Source: Burkholderia puraquae (lineage in GTDB: Bacteria; Pseudomonadota; Gammaproteobacteria; Burkholderiales; Burkholderiaceae). From it: a stretch of 64,000 bases of DNA. The position numbers and the translations under genes are program-made. The stretch's first letter is position 1. Every line of letters begins with the position of its first letter. Under the pieces are notes generated by a model, which searched no databases, was not told the origin of the DNA, and saw only the letters and a list, made by a program, of their open reading frames with translations. The stretch spans positions 62,001-126,000 of the forward strand of contig NZ_NBYX01000021.1 of assembly GCF_002099195.1 (NCBI RefSeq), in the 5' to 3' direction. Positions 8,562-17,225 of the stretch are shown here, in pieces.

Positions 8562-10433
8562 TCACGCGGCTTCCGCCTCTTCCCCGCCCGCCGCCGCGCG
8601 TTGCTGCTGCAGTGCCCACATCTGCGCATAGAGGCCGTCCGCGCGCACGAGTTCGTCGTGCGTGCCGCGCTCGACGATCCGCCCGTGGTCCATCACGAGG
8701 ATCTGCTGCGCATGCACGACCGTCGACAGCCGGTGCGCGATCACGAGCGTCGTGCGATGCCGCGCGATCTGGTCGAGCTCGTGCTGGATCGCACGCTCCG
8801 AGCGCGAATCGAGCGCCGACGTCGCCTCGTCGAACAGCAATACCGGCGGATCCTTCAACAGCGTGCGCGCGATCGCGACGCGCTGCTTCTCGCCGCCCGA
8901 CAGCTTGAGCCCGCGCTCGCCGACCGGCGTGTCATAGCCCTTCGGCAAGCTTTCGATGAAGTCGTGGATGTGCGCGGCGCGCGCGGCCGCGACCACCTCG
9001 TCGCGGGTCGCGGTCGGCCGGCCGTACGCGATGTTGTAGTAGATCGAATCGTTGAACAGCACGGTGTCCTGCGGCACGATCCCGATCGACGCGCGCAGCG
9101 AGTCCTGCGTCACGTCGCGGATGTCCTGGCCGTCGATCCGGATCGCGCCGCCCGCCTGCCGGTCGAGATCGTAGAAGCGGAACAGCAGCCGCGACAGCGT
9201 CGACTTGCCGGAGCCGCTGTGACCGACCACCGCGGTCGTCGTGCCCGCGTCGATCGTAAACGTCACGTCGTGCAGGATCTGCCGCGACGCTTCGTACGAG
9301 AAGTTCACGTGCTCGAAGCGCACCTGCGCGCCGGCCACCGCGAGCGGCCGCGCGTCGGGCGCGTCCGGGACTTCCTTCGCGGCCGACAGCAGCCCGAACA
9401 TCCGGTCCATGTCGGTCAGGCTCTGTTTCAGCTCGCGATACACGACACCGAGGAAATTCAGCGGAATGTACAGCTGCAGCATGAACGTGTTGATCAGCAC
9501 GAGATCGCCGAGCGTCAGCTTGCCCGCCAGCACGCCCTGCGTCGCGCGCCACAGGATGAACACGAGCCCCGTGCCGATGATCGCCTGCTGGCCGAAGTTC
9601 AGCACCGACAGCGAATTCTGCGAGCGGATCGCGGCCTTGCGGTAGCGCTTCAGGTTCTCGTCGTAGCGCTGCGCCTCCCACTCCTCGTTGCCGAAGTACT
9701 TCACCGTCTCGTAGTTGATCAGCGAATCGATCGCCCGCGAGTTCGCGCGCGAATCGAGTTCGTTCATCGTGCGGCGGAAATGCGTGCGCCAGTTGGTGAC
9801 CTTCACCGTGAACACGATGTACGTGACCAGCGCCGCGAACGTCACGTACGCGTAATAGGTCTCGTACTTGACCACGAAGAAGCCGAGCACGAGCCCGACC
9901 TCGACGAGCGTCGGCAGGATGCTGTACAGCGAATACGAAATCAGTTGCTGGATGCCGCGCGTGCCGCGCTCGATGTCGCGCGACATGCCGCCCGTCTGGC
10001 GCTCCAGGTGAAACCGCAGCGACAGCCCGTGCAGGTGCCGGAACACCTGCAGCGCGAGCTGGCGCACCGCGCTCTCGGTGACCTTCGAGAACAGGATCTC
10101 GCGCAGCTCGGTGAACAGCGACGTCGACAGCCGCACGAGCGCATACGCGACGACCAGCAGCCCCACGCCGCCCGCGAGCACGATGCCGGCCGACTGCTCG
10201 GCGCGGCCGAGCGCGGTGATCTGCTGGACGTAGGACAGGTGGTCGACGATGCGTTTCATCACGACCGGCACGCCGAGGTTGGCGACCTTCGCGCCGATCA
10301 GGCAGCCGAGCGCGAGCGCGACGCGCCATTTGTAGGTGGTCAGGTACGGCAGCAGCGACCGGATGGTCTGCCAGTCGTTGCGGGGCCCGGTCGAAGCCGG
10401 CGCGGGCTCGCCGGAAGCAGGAAATCGGCGCAT
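8562..10433 (-). CDS. Atm1/HMT1-type ABC half-transporter
   Basis: This exporter has a six-helix membrane domain (about residues 20-320) fused to an ATPase domain. The ATPase motifs are intact: Walker A GHSGSGKS near 404, signature LSGGEKQRVAIAR, Walker B VLLFDEATSALD and the switch histidine in VIAHRLSTVV. The membrane domain carries YETVKYFGNE and LNFLGVVYRELKQSLTDMD, hallmarks of the Atm1/ABCB7/HMT1 group, which move glutathione-linked or metal-sulfur species. That favours this group over MsbA. I use the ATG at 10433; an in-frame TTG at 10499 would add 22 residues. A dedicated MsbA should lie elsewhere. Confidence 0.88.
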   Translation of the reverse strand: MRRFPASGEPAPASTGPRNDWQTIRSLLPYLTTYKWRVALALGCLIGAKVANLGVPVVMKRIVDHLSYVQQITALGRAEQSAGIVLAGGVGLLVVAYALVRLSTSLFTELREILFSKVTESAVRQLALQVFRHLHGLSLRFHLERQTGGMSRDIERGTRGIQQLISYSLYSILPTLVEVGLVLGFFVVKYETYYAYVTFAALVTYIVFTVKVTNWRTHFRRTMNELDSRANSRAIDSLINYETVKYFGNEEWEAQRYDENLKRYRKAAIRSQNSLSVLNFGQQAIIGTGLVFILWRATQGVLAGKLTLGDLVLINTFMLQLYIPLNFLGVVYRELKQSLTDMDRMFGLLSAAKEVPDAPDARPLAVAGAQVRFEHVNFSYEASRQILHDVTFTIDAGTTTAVVGHSGSGKSTLSRLLFRFYDLDRQAGGAIRIDGQDIRDVTQDSLRASIGIVPQDTVLFNDSIYYNIAYGRPTATRDEVVAAARAAHIHDFIESLPKGYDTPVGERGLKLSGGEKQRVAIARTLLKDPPVLLFDEATSALDSRSERAIQHELDQIARHRTTLVIAHRLSTVVHAQQILVMDHGRIVERGTHDELVRADGLYAQMWALQQQRAAAGGEEAEAA

Positions 10434-10606
10434 GGGGAAGGATTGGCAGCGGTGCCGGACGCGTGCATCGGCGGCCGGCTCGCTCACTTTCTCGTACAAT
10501 TTGCGAACGTTGTATTGTCGCAGAAGCCGCTTCGCGCCGCTGCCGGCGCCCTCGCCGGCCGGCCTGCGCGCGGCGGCATGTTTATTACAGGATGAAAGCC
10601 CCCGCC

Positions 10607-11002
10607 ATGACCGATTCGACCCTCGAACTCCCGCAAAAGCAGCCCGCGCTGCGCGTCGTCCCGCAACCGCACGACGCGAACGTCCACGGCGACGTGTTCG
10701 GCGGCTGGATCATGTCGCAGGTCGACATTGCCGGCTCGATCCCCGCGAGCCAGCGCGCGAACGGCCGCGTCGCGACGGTCGCGGTCAACTCGTTCGTGTT
10801 CAAGCAGCCGGTGTTCGTCGGCGATCTGCTGAGCTTCTACGCGACCATCACGCGCACCGGCAACACGTCGATCACGGTCGACGTCGAGGTGTACGCGCAG
10901 CGCATGCGCCTGATGGGGGAAATCGTGAAGGTCACCGAAGCGACCCTCACCTACGTCGCGACCGGCACTGACCGCAAGCCGCGGCAACTGCCGCCGCTCT
11001 GA
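10607..11002 (+). CDS. YciA-like acyl-CoA thioesterase
   Basis: This 131-residue hotdog-fold protein probably hydrolyses acyl-CoA esters. It has the family motif in which an asparagine and aspartate shape the active site: HDANVHGDVFGGWIMSQVD, followed by a VNSFVFKQPVFVGDLLSFYA segment typical of YciA/acyl-CoA hydrolases. The ATG at 10607 gives the conserved short N-terminus; an ATG at 10592 directly after ACAGG would add five residues. It is transcribed away from the ABC transporter and converges on the next gene. Confidence 0.88.
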   Translation: MTDSTLELPQKQPALRVVPQPHDANVHGDVFGGWIMSQVDIAGSIPASQRANGRVATVAVNSFVFKQPVFVGDLLSFYATITRTGNTSITVDVEVYAQRMRLMGEIVKVTEATLTYVATGTDRKPRQLPPL

Positions 11003-11048
11003 CGGGCGAGCGCCGCGCGGCGGCACATTCCACCTGCCCGCGGCCACC

Positions 11049-11531
11049 TCAGTGCGTGGCCGTCAGCCCGAACTCCCGCATCGCGGGCAGGAAATCGTGG
11101 TTCAGCTTCGGCTTGCGCGACAGCTTCACCAGCACGTAGCGCTGGAACGGCGCGAGCCGCTGCCACTGCGCGAGCGCGGGCGCCATCAGCCCGGCCAACG
11201 CGCTCTGCTGCACGAGCGACTCCGGCACGATGTCGGTGGCGCGCCAAGTTGGCTGCTCGTCGGGCTGAAACCACGATGGTTCCAGATCCGCGTGTGTGCG
11301 CAGCATTTCGAACAGCGCGTGGTCGAAATTGGGCTCGATCGCGGTGTCGTCGTCGGCCGGAAAGCGCGCGAGCAGCTTGCGGTCCTCGAGCGGCAGCAGC
11401 TGCCACTGCTCCAGCGAAATCCGCAAACCGAAACGGTCGAGATTGAAACGCACGATCATCGGAATGTACGTGAAGTTTTCCGACGAATCGTGTTCGAAGG
11501 CGAAAAGCAGTGGAGCGTCGCTGAGTCCCAT
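11049..11531 (-). CDS. Nitrate-reductase-associated protein (TIGR02664-like)
   Basis: This is a 160-residue soluble protein without catalytic motifs that I can name. Segments such as FNLDRFGLRISLEQWQLLP, EPSWFQPDEQPTW and KLSRKPKLNHDFLPAM match my memory of a small conserved family often encoded near assimilatory nitrate reductase, whose function is unknown. Here no nitrate reductase is present in the window; instead the gene diverges from fdhD, which serves molybdenum enzymes. I chose the ATG at 11531, since the upstream extension has the composition of non-coding DNA. Confidence 0.7.
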   Translation of the reverse strand: MGLSDAPLLFAFEHDSSENFTYIPMIVRFNLDRFGLRISLEQWQLLPLEDRKLLARFPADDDTAIEPNFDHALFEMLRTHADLEPSWFQPDEQPTWRATDIVPESLVQQSALAGLMAPALAQWQRLAPFQRYVLVKLSRKPKLNHDFLPAMREFGLTATH

Positions 11532-11652
11532 GATCGTTACCTGACGTGGCGGATGCCGGCGCGGCCGGCTTGCCTGAGGTATTTTAGAACCTCTGCGCGC
11601 GGGTGGCGGACACGATTGCCGCCGGCCGCACGCTGAATCAACGGGAGTGCTC

Positions 11653-12489
11653 GTGAATCCGACCGAATCCGGTGAAATGCGCGACGAACCGCGCGGCGCG
11701 ATCGAACTGTCCGTGACCCGCACGCGCGGCGGTGCCGTCGAACCCGCACACGACTACGTGGGGCAGGAATGGCCCGTCGCACTTGTATTCAACGGCATCT
11801 CGCACGCGGTGATGATGTGTACGCCATGCGACCTCGAAGCGTTCGCGGTCGGCTTCGCGATCTCGGAAGGGATCGTCGCGCGCGGCAGCGACATCAAGGA
11901 CATCGAGGTGATCCTGCACGCCGACGCGCCGCTGCCGCATGCGGAAGTCCACCTGGAGGTCGTCCAGCAGGCGTTCGCCGCGCTGAAGGACCGGCGCCGC
12001 GCGCTCGCGGGGCGCACCGGCTGCGGCGTATGCGGGATCGAAAGCATCGACCTGCTCGACCTCGCGCCCGAACGCGTGCCCGATACGGGCTTTCTGGCGC
12101 GCCTCGCGCCCGACGCGCTGACACGCGCGGCGCAGGCGCTACCGGCCCACCAGGCGCTCACGCGGCTCACGGGCGGCCTGCACGCGGCCGCGTGGTGCGA
12201 TGCAACAGGTGCGATCCGGATGGCGTTCGAGGACGTCGGCCGCCACAACGCACTCGACAAGCTGATCGGCTCGCTCGTGCTGTCGCGCGCCGACGCGACC
12301 GACGGGTTCGTGTTCCTGTCGAGCCGCGCGAGCTACGAGCTCGTGCGCAAGGCCGCACGGGTCGGCATCCCGATGGTCGCGACGATCTCTGCGCCGTCGT
12401 CGCTCGCGATCGAGATCGCGAAAGCAGCCGGCTTGCGGCTCGTCAGCTTCTGCCGCGAAACCGGCCACGTCGACTACGGCACGGCCTGA
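11653..12489 (+). CDS. fdhD: Formate dehydrogenase sulfurtransferase FdhD
   Basis: FdhD passes sulfur from a cysteine desulfurase to the molybdenum cofactor, a step needed for active formate dehydrogenase. The 278-residue protein has the essential CxxC pair in TGCGVCGIES (C124 and C127), the FAVGFAISEG segment, and the C-terminal EDVGRHNALDKLIG and SSRASYELVRKA motifs of the family. The GTG at 11653 is preferred because GGGAG lies 5 bases upstream; a GTG two codons earlier overlaps that site. No formate dehydrogenase genes are in the window. Confidence 0.95.
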   Translation: MNPTESGEMRDEPRGAIELSVTRTRGGAVEPAHDYVGQEWPVALVFNGISHAVMMCTPCDLEAFAVGFAISEGIVARGSDIKDIEVILHADAPLPHAEVHLEVVQQAFAALKDRRRALAGRTGCGVCGIESIDLLDLAPERVPDTGFLARLAPDALTRAAQALPAHQALTRLTGGLHAAAWCDATGAIRMAFEDVGRHNALDKLIGSLVLSRADATDGFVFLSSRASYELVRKAARVGIPMVATISAPSSLAIEIAKAAGLRLVSFCRETGHVDYGTA

Positions 12490-12546
12490 TCGCGATCGCG
12501 GGAGCGCGCCCGCGCCGACGGCCCGCCGCCGGCGCGGCCTGCGCCG

Positions 12547-13314
12547 TCAGTCGAACTGACGGAAATCCGGCTTGCGCTTCTCGAAGAATGCCGTCATCGC
12601 CTCGCGCGCTTCCGGCGCACGCAGCATCGCGGCGAAGTGGCCCGCTTCCTCGGCCATCCGCGCGTGCGTCGCCACGCCGCCCGTATCCTTCAGCAGCGCC
12701 TTCGTCACACGCAGCGATGCCGCAGGCAGTGCCGCGAGCTTCGCCGCCTGCTTCGCCGCGAACGCGTCGAGTTCGGCAGCCGGCAGCACACGGTTGACGA
12801 TACCGATCCGGTGCGCTTCCAGCGCGTCGAACGCCTCGCCCAGCAGCAGCTTCTCGGCCGCAACCTGATGGCCGGCCAGACGCGGCAGCAGCACGCTCGA
12901 CGCGGCTTCCGGGCACAGCCCGAGCTGCGCGAACGGCAACGAGAACGTTGCGGTGTCGGCCGCGTAGACCAGATCGCAGTGCAGCAGCATCGTCACGCCG
13001 ACGCCGATCGCCAGGCCCGGCACCGCGGCCACGATCGGCTTGCTCGCGCCGCTGATCCGCGCAAGAAACTGAAACACCGGCGCGGTGTCGTCCTTCGGCG
13101 GCGACTTCAGGAAATCCTCGAGATCATTCCCCGCGGTGAAGTTGCCGTCGCCGCCGCGCAGCAGGATCGCGCGAATCGCCTTGTCTTCCTGGGCTTCGGC
13201 GAGTGCGTCGGCCATCGTCTGGTACATCGCCGCCGTCAGCGCGTTCTTCTTCGCCGGGCGCGCGATCGTGATCGTCATTACGCCATCGGCGCGTTCCACT
13301 TGAATTTCGGCCAC
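12547..13314 (-). CDS. Enoyl-CoA hydratase/isomerase family protein
   Basis: A 255-residue crotonase-fold enzyme, probably hydrating or isomerising enoyl-CoA. The oxyanion-hole elements are visible as GNFTAGNDLEDF and AVPGLAIGVGVTMLLHCDLV, and a glutamate lies in LGLCPEAASS where crotonases place a catalytic acid. The start is GTG 13314, 6 bases after AAGGAG; the longer upstream frame runs into the terminator of the thiolase gene and is not credible. It is the last gene of the beta-oxidation set but separated from it by that terminator, so it may have its own promoter. Confidence 0.88.
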   Translation of the reverse strand: MAEIQVERADGVMTITIARPAKKNALTAAMYQTMADALAEAQEDKAIRAILLRGGDGNFTAGNDLEDFLKSPPKDDTAPVFQFLARISGASKPIVAAVPGLAIGVGVTMLLHCDLVYAADTATFSLPFAQLGLCPEAASSVLLPRLAGHQVAAEKLLLGEAFDALEAHRIGIVNRVLPAAELDAFAAKQAAKLAALPAASLRVTKALLKDTGGVATHARMAEEAGHFAAMLRAPEAREAMTAFFEKRKPDFRQFD

Positions 13315-13346
13315 AACCGTCTCCTTTGACTTTCCTCTATCGGAAT

Positions 13347-13383
13347 GAAAAAACGGTGCGCGAGCTCGTGGCCCGCGCACCGT
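13347..13383 (-). terminator. Rho-independent terminator after thiolase gene
   Basis: Perfect 10-base arms (acggtgcgcg / cgcgcaccgt) enclose an 11-base loop and, on the minus strand, run into six T residues. It lies between the thiolase stop and the enoyl-CoA hydratase start, so it should end or attenuate transcription inside the apparent gene set. Confidence 0.75.
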
Positions 13384-13406
13384 CGTCGCTTTTCGTCGCG
13401 TCCCGC

Positions 13407-14606
<1,200 letters not shown>

Positions 14607-14623
14607 TTCAAACTCCAATCGGG

Positions 14624-14662
14624 CGGAGCGGGCGCTTCGGCGCCGGCTCCGGTCCCATGCAA
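14624..14662 (-). repeat. Intergenic hairpin repeat, copy A
   Basis: Read on the minus strand, this starts TTGCATGGG and continues into a hairpin with CGGAGC/GCTCCG arms. It matches a second copy at 38722-38759 at 33 of 38 positions with one single-base gap. It lies in the leader of the thiolase gene. Confidence 0.5.
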
Positions 14663-14676
14663 AGTTGTCCGCCCGC

Positions 14677-17112
14677 TCAGTTACGCACCGGCTTGCCGGT
14701 CTGCAACATGCCCATGATCCGTTCCTGCGTCTTCTGCGTGCCGAGCAGTTCGACGAACGCACGGCGCTCCAGCGCGAGCAGCCACTGCTCGTCGACGAGG
14801 CTGCCGGCTTCGACGTCGCCGCCGCACACGGCTTCGGCGATGCGGCTCGCGATCAGGTAGTCGTGATCGCTGATGAAGCGGCCGTCACGCATGTTGACGA
14901 GCGACGCCTTGATCGTCGCGATCGCCGAACGGCCCGCGACCGGCACGTCCTTCGCGCGCAGCGGTGCGCGGTAGCCGGTGGCGGCCAGCGCGCGCGCTTC
15001 CTTCTTCGCGGTGTCGAGCAGTTCGAACACGTTGAAGACGATCGTGTCGGACGGCTTCACATAGCCCATCGCACGGGCATCGTGCGCGGACGCCGACACC
15101 TTCGCCATGGCCGCGTTCTCGAACGACTTCGTGACGAACTTCAGGATGTCGGTGGTCGCGTTCGCGGCCGTTGCGGCGTCCGCTGCGCGCAGCGCGGCTT
15201 CCTTCAGGCCGCCGCCCGCCGGCACGAGGCCGACACCCACTTCGACGAGACCGATGTAGCTCTCGACGTGCACGACACGCTTCGCGCTGTGCAGCATCAG
15301 CTCGCACCCGCCGCCGAGCGCGATGCCCGACACGGCTGCGACGACCGGCACGTTCGCGTACTTCACGCGCAGCATGCCTTCCTGGAACTTCTTCACGAAC
15401 GGCTCGATGCCCTTCGCGCCGCCCATCATGAACGCGGGCATCGCCTCTTCGAGGTTCGCGCCGGCCGAGAACGGGCCGCCCGGCGTGCCGAGCTTCAGCG
15501 ACGTCGGCTGCCAGATCACCACGCCCTTGTAGTCCTTCTCCGCGAGTTCGATCGCCTGCACGAGGCCGTCGATCACGCTCGGTCCGATCGTGTTCATCTT
15601 CGACTTGAACGACACGATCACGACGTCGTCTTCACCCGCACGGTCGTCGACCCACGCGCGCACCGCGTCGGTCTCGAACAGCGTCTTGCCGTACGTCTTC
15701 GGATCGGCACCGGCTTCGCCGAGCAGCGGCGCGCGGAATACCTGCTTGTCGTAGACCGCGAGGTCCGAGCGCGGCACGAAGCGCTTCGCTGCCGGCGCCC
15801 ACGAGCCTTCGGCCGTGTGCACGCCGCCCTTCTCGGCGACTGCACCTTCGAGCACCCACGACGGCAGCGGCACGTTCGCGAGCGCCTTGCCGGCCGCGAT
15901 GTCTTCCTGCACCCACTCGGCGACCTGCTTCCAGCCGGCGGCTTGCCAGCCTTCGAACGGGCCTTCGTTCCAGCCGAAGCCCCAGCGGATCGCGAGGTCG
16001 ACGTCGCGCGCGTTGTCGGCGATCGATTCGAGATGCACGCCGATGTAGTGGAACACGTCGCGGAAGATCGACCACAGGAACTGCGCGTGCGGATGGTCCG
16101 TTTCACGCAGCAGCTTCAGGCGTTCTGCCGGCGGGCGCTTCAGGATGCGGCCGACGGTTTCGTCCGCCTTCGCGCCCGAATCCACATAGGTGCCCGTCTT
16201 CGCGTCGAGCACCTTGATCGCCTTGCCTTCCTTCTTGTAGAAACCGCCGCCCGTCTTCTGGCCGAGCGCACCCTGCTTCACCAGTTCGGCAAGCACGGCC
16301 GGCGTCTGGTAGACCGGGAAGAACGGATCGTCGGCGAGGTTGTCCTGCATCGTCTTGATCACGTGCGCCATCGTGTCGAGGCCGACCACGTCCGCGGTGC
16401 GGAACGTCGCCGACTTCGCGCGGCCAAGGCGGCTGCCCGTCAGGTCGTCGACTTCGTCGAAGCGCAAGCCGAACTTGGCTGCTTCGGTGATCACCGCGAG
16501 GATCGAGAAGATACCGACGCGGTTCGCGATGAAGTTCGGCGTGTCCTTCGCGCGCACGACGCCCTTGCCGACGATGCTCGTCAGGAAGGTTTCGAGCTGG
16601 TCGAGGATCTCCGGGCGCGTATGCGCGGTCGGGATCAGCTCGACGAGGTGCATGTAGCGCGGCGGGTTGAAGAAGTGCACGCCGCAGAAGCGCGACTTCA
16701 GCTCGTCGGAGAAACCTTCGGACAGCTTCGTGATCGACAGGCCCGACGTGTTGGTCGCGAAGATCGCGTTCGGCGCGATGTGCGGCGCGACCTTCTTGTA
16801 CAGGTCGTGCTTCCAGTCCATCCGCTCGGCGATCGCCTCGATCACGACGTCGCACTCGGCGAGCTTCGCGATGTCGTCTTCGTAGTTGGCGGCTTCGAGG
16901 TACTTCGCGTCGTCCTTCACGCCGAACGGCGCGGGCGACAGCTTCTTCAGGTTCTCGATCGCCTTCAGCGCGATCGCGTTTTTCGGGCCTTCCTTGGCCG
17001 GCAGGTCGAACAGCAGCACCGGCACGCGCGCGTTGATGAGGTGCGCGGCGATCTGCGCGCCCATCACGCCGGCGCCCAGCACGGCGACCTTGCGAATCAG
17101 GAAATTGCTCAC
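14677..17112 (-). CDS. 3-hydroxyacyl-CoA dehydrogenase/enoyl-CoA hydratase (FadN-like)
   Basis: This 811-residue enzyme combines two beta-oxidation steps. The N-terminal NAD-binding dehydrogenase begins with VAVLGAGVMGAQIAAHLINA at residues 9-28; the crotonase domain sits near the C-terminus, with VPVVAAVSGIALGGGCELML and LVEVGVGLVPAGGG. This order (dehydrogenase first) is that of Bacillus FadN and is the reverse of E. coli FadB. The GTG start at 17112 has GGAG 7 bases upstream; the much longer open frame through 17739 is antisense-like extension over the dehydrogenase gene. It lies between the acyl-CoA dehydrogenase and thiolase genes. Confidence 0.93.
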   Translation of the reverse strand: MSNFLIRKVAVLGAGVMGAQIAAHLINARVPVLLFDLPAKEGPKNAIALKAIENLKKLSPAPFGVKDDAKYLEAANYEDDIAKLAECDVVIEAIAERMDWKHDLYKKVAPHIAPNAIFATNTSGLSITKLSEGFSDELKSRFCGVHFFNPPRYMHLVELIPTAHTRPEILDQLETFLTSIVGKGVVRAKDTPNFIANRVGIFSILAVITEAAKFGLRFDEVDDLTGSRLGRAKSATFRTADVVGLDTMAHVIKTMQDNLADDPFFPVYQTPAVLAELVKQGALGQKTGGGFYKKEGKAIKVLDAKTGTYVDSGAKADETVGRILKRPPAERLKLLRETDHPHAQFLWSIFRDVFHYIGVHLESIADNARDVDLAIRWGFGWNEGPFEGWQAAGWKQVAEWVQEDIAAGKALANVPLPSWVLEGAVAEKGGVHTAEGSWAPAAKRFVPRSDLAVYDKQVFRAPLLGEAGADPKTYGKTLFETDAVRAWVDDRAGEDDVVIVSFKSKMNTIGPSVIDGLVQAIELAEKDYKGVVIWQPTSLKLGTPGGPFSAGANLEEAMPAFMMGGAKGIEPFVKKFQEGMLRVKYANVPVVAAVSGIALGGGCELMLHSAKRVVHVESYIGLVEVGVGLVPAGGGLKEAALRAADAATAANATTDILKFVTKSFENAAMAKVSASAHDARAMGYVKPSDTIVFNVFELLDTAKKEARALAATGYRAPLRAKDVPVAGRSAIATIKASLVNMRDGRFISDHDYLIASRIAEAVCGGDVEAGSLVDEQWLLALERRAFVELLGTQKTQERIMGMLQTGKPVRN

Positions 17113-17225
17113 GGGATGTCTCCGGATAGTGTCGTGCAGCGCGAGAGGTGAGGGCTGCACGGCGAAGTGAGTACCAGGAACCGTTGCGTTCGGGCGGCGC
17201 GCGGTGCGCCCCGCCCGGACTCGCG

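Noticed and set aside
10495..10514. Inverted repeat tacaa-n10-ttgta between the ABC transporter and thioesterase genes
   Set aside because: Arms of five bases with a ten-base gap are weak; it overlaps the TTG alternative start and may be chance.
8466..10595. Long plus-strand open frame over the ABC transporter gene
   Set aside because: High GC makes long antisense frames; its translation is Arg-rich with no recognisable domain, while the minus strand has all ABC motifs.
11576..11593. gaggt-n8-acctc repeat between the nitrate-reductase-associated gene and fdhD
   Set aside because: Short arms; it coincides with a possible TAAAAT -10 box but no -35 is visible, so neither operator nor promoter is claimed.
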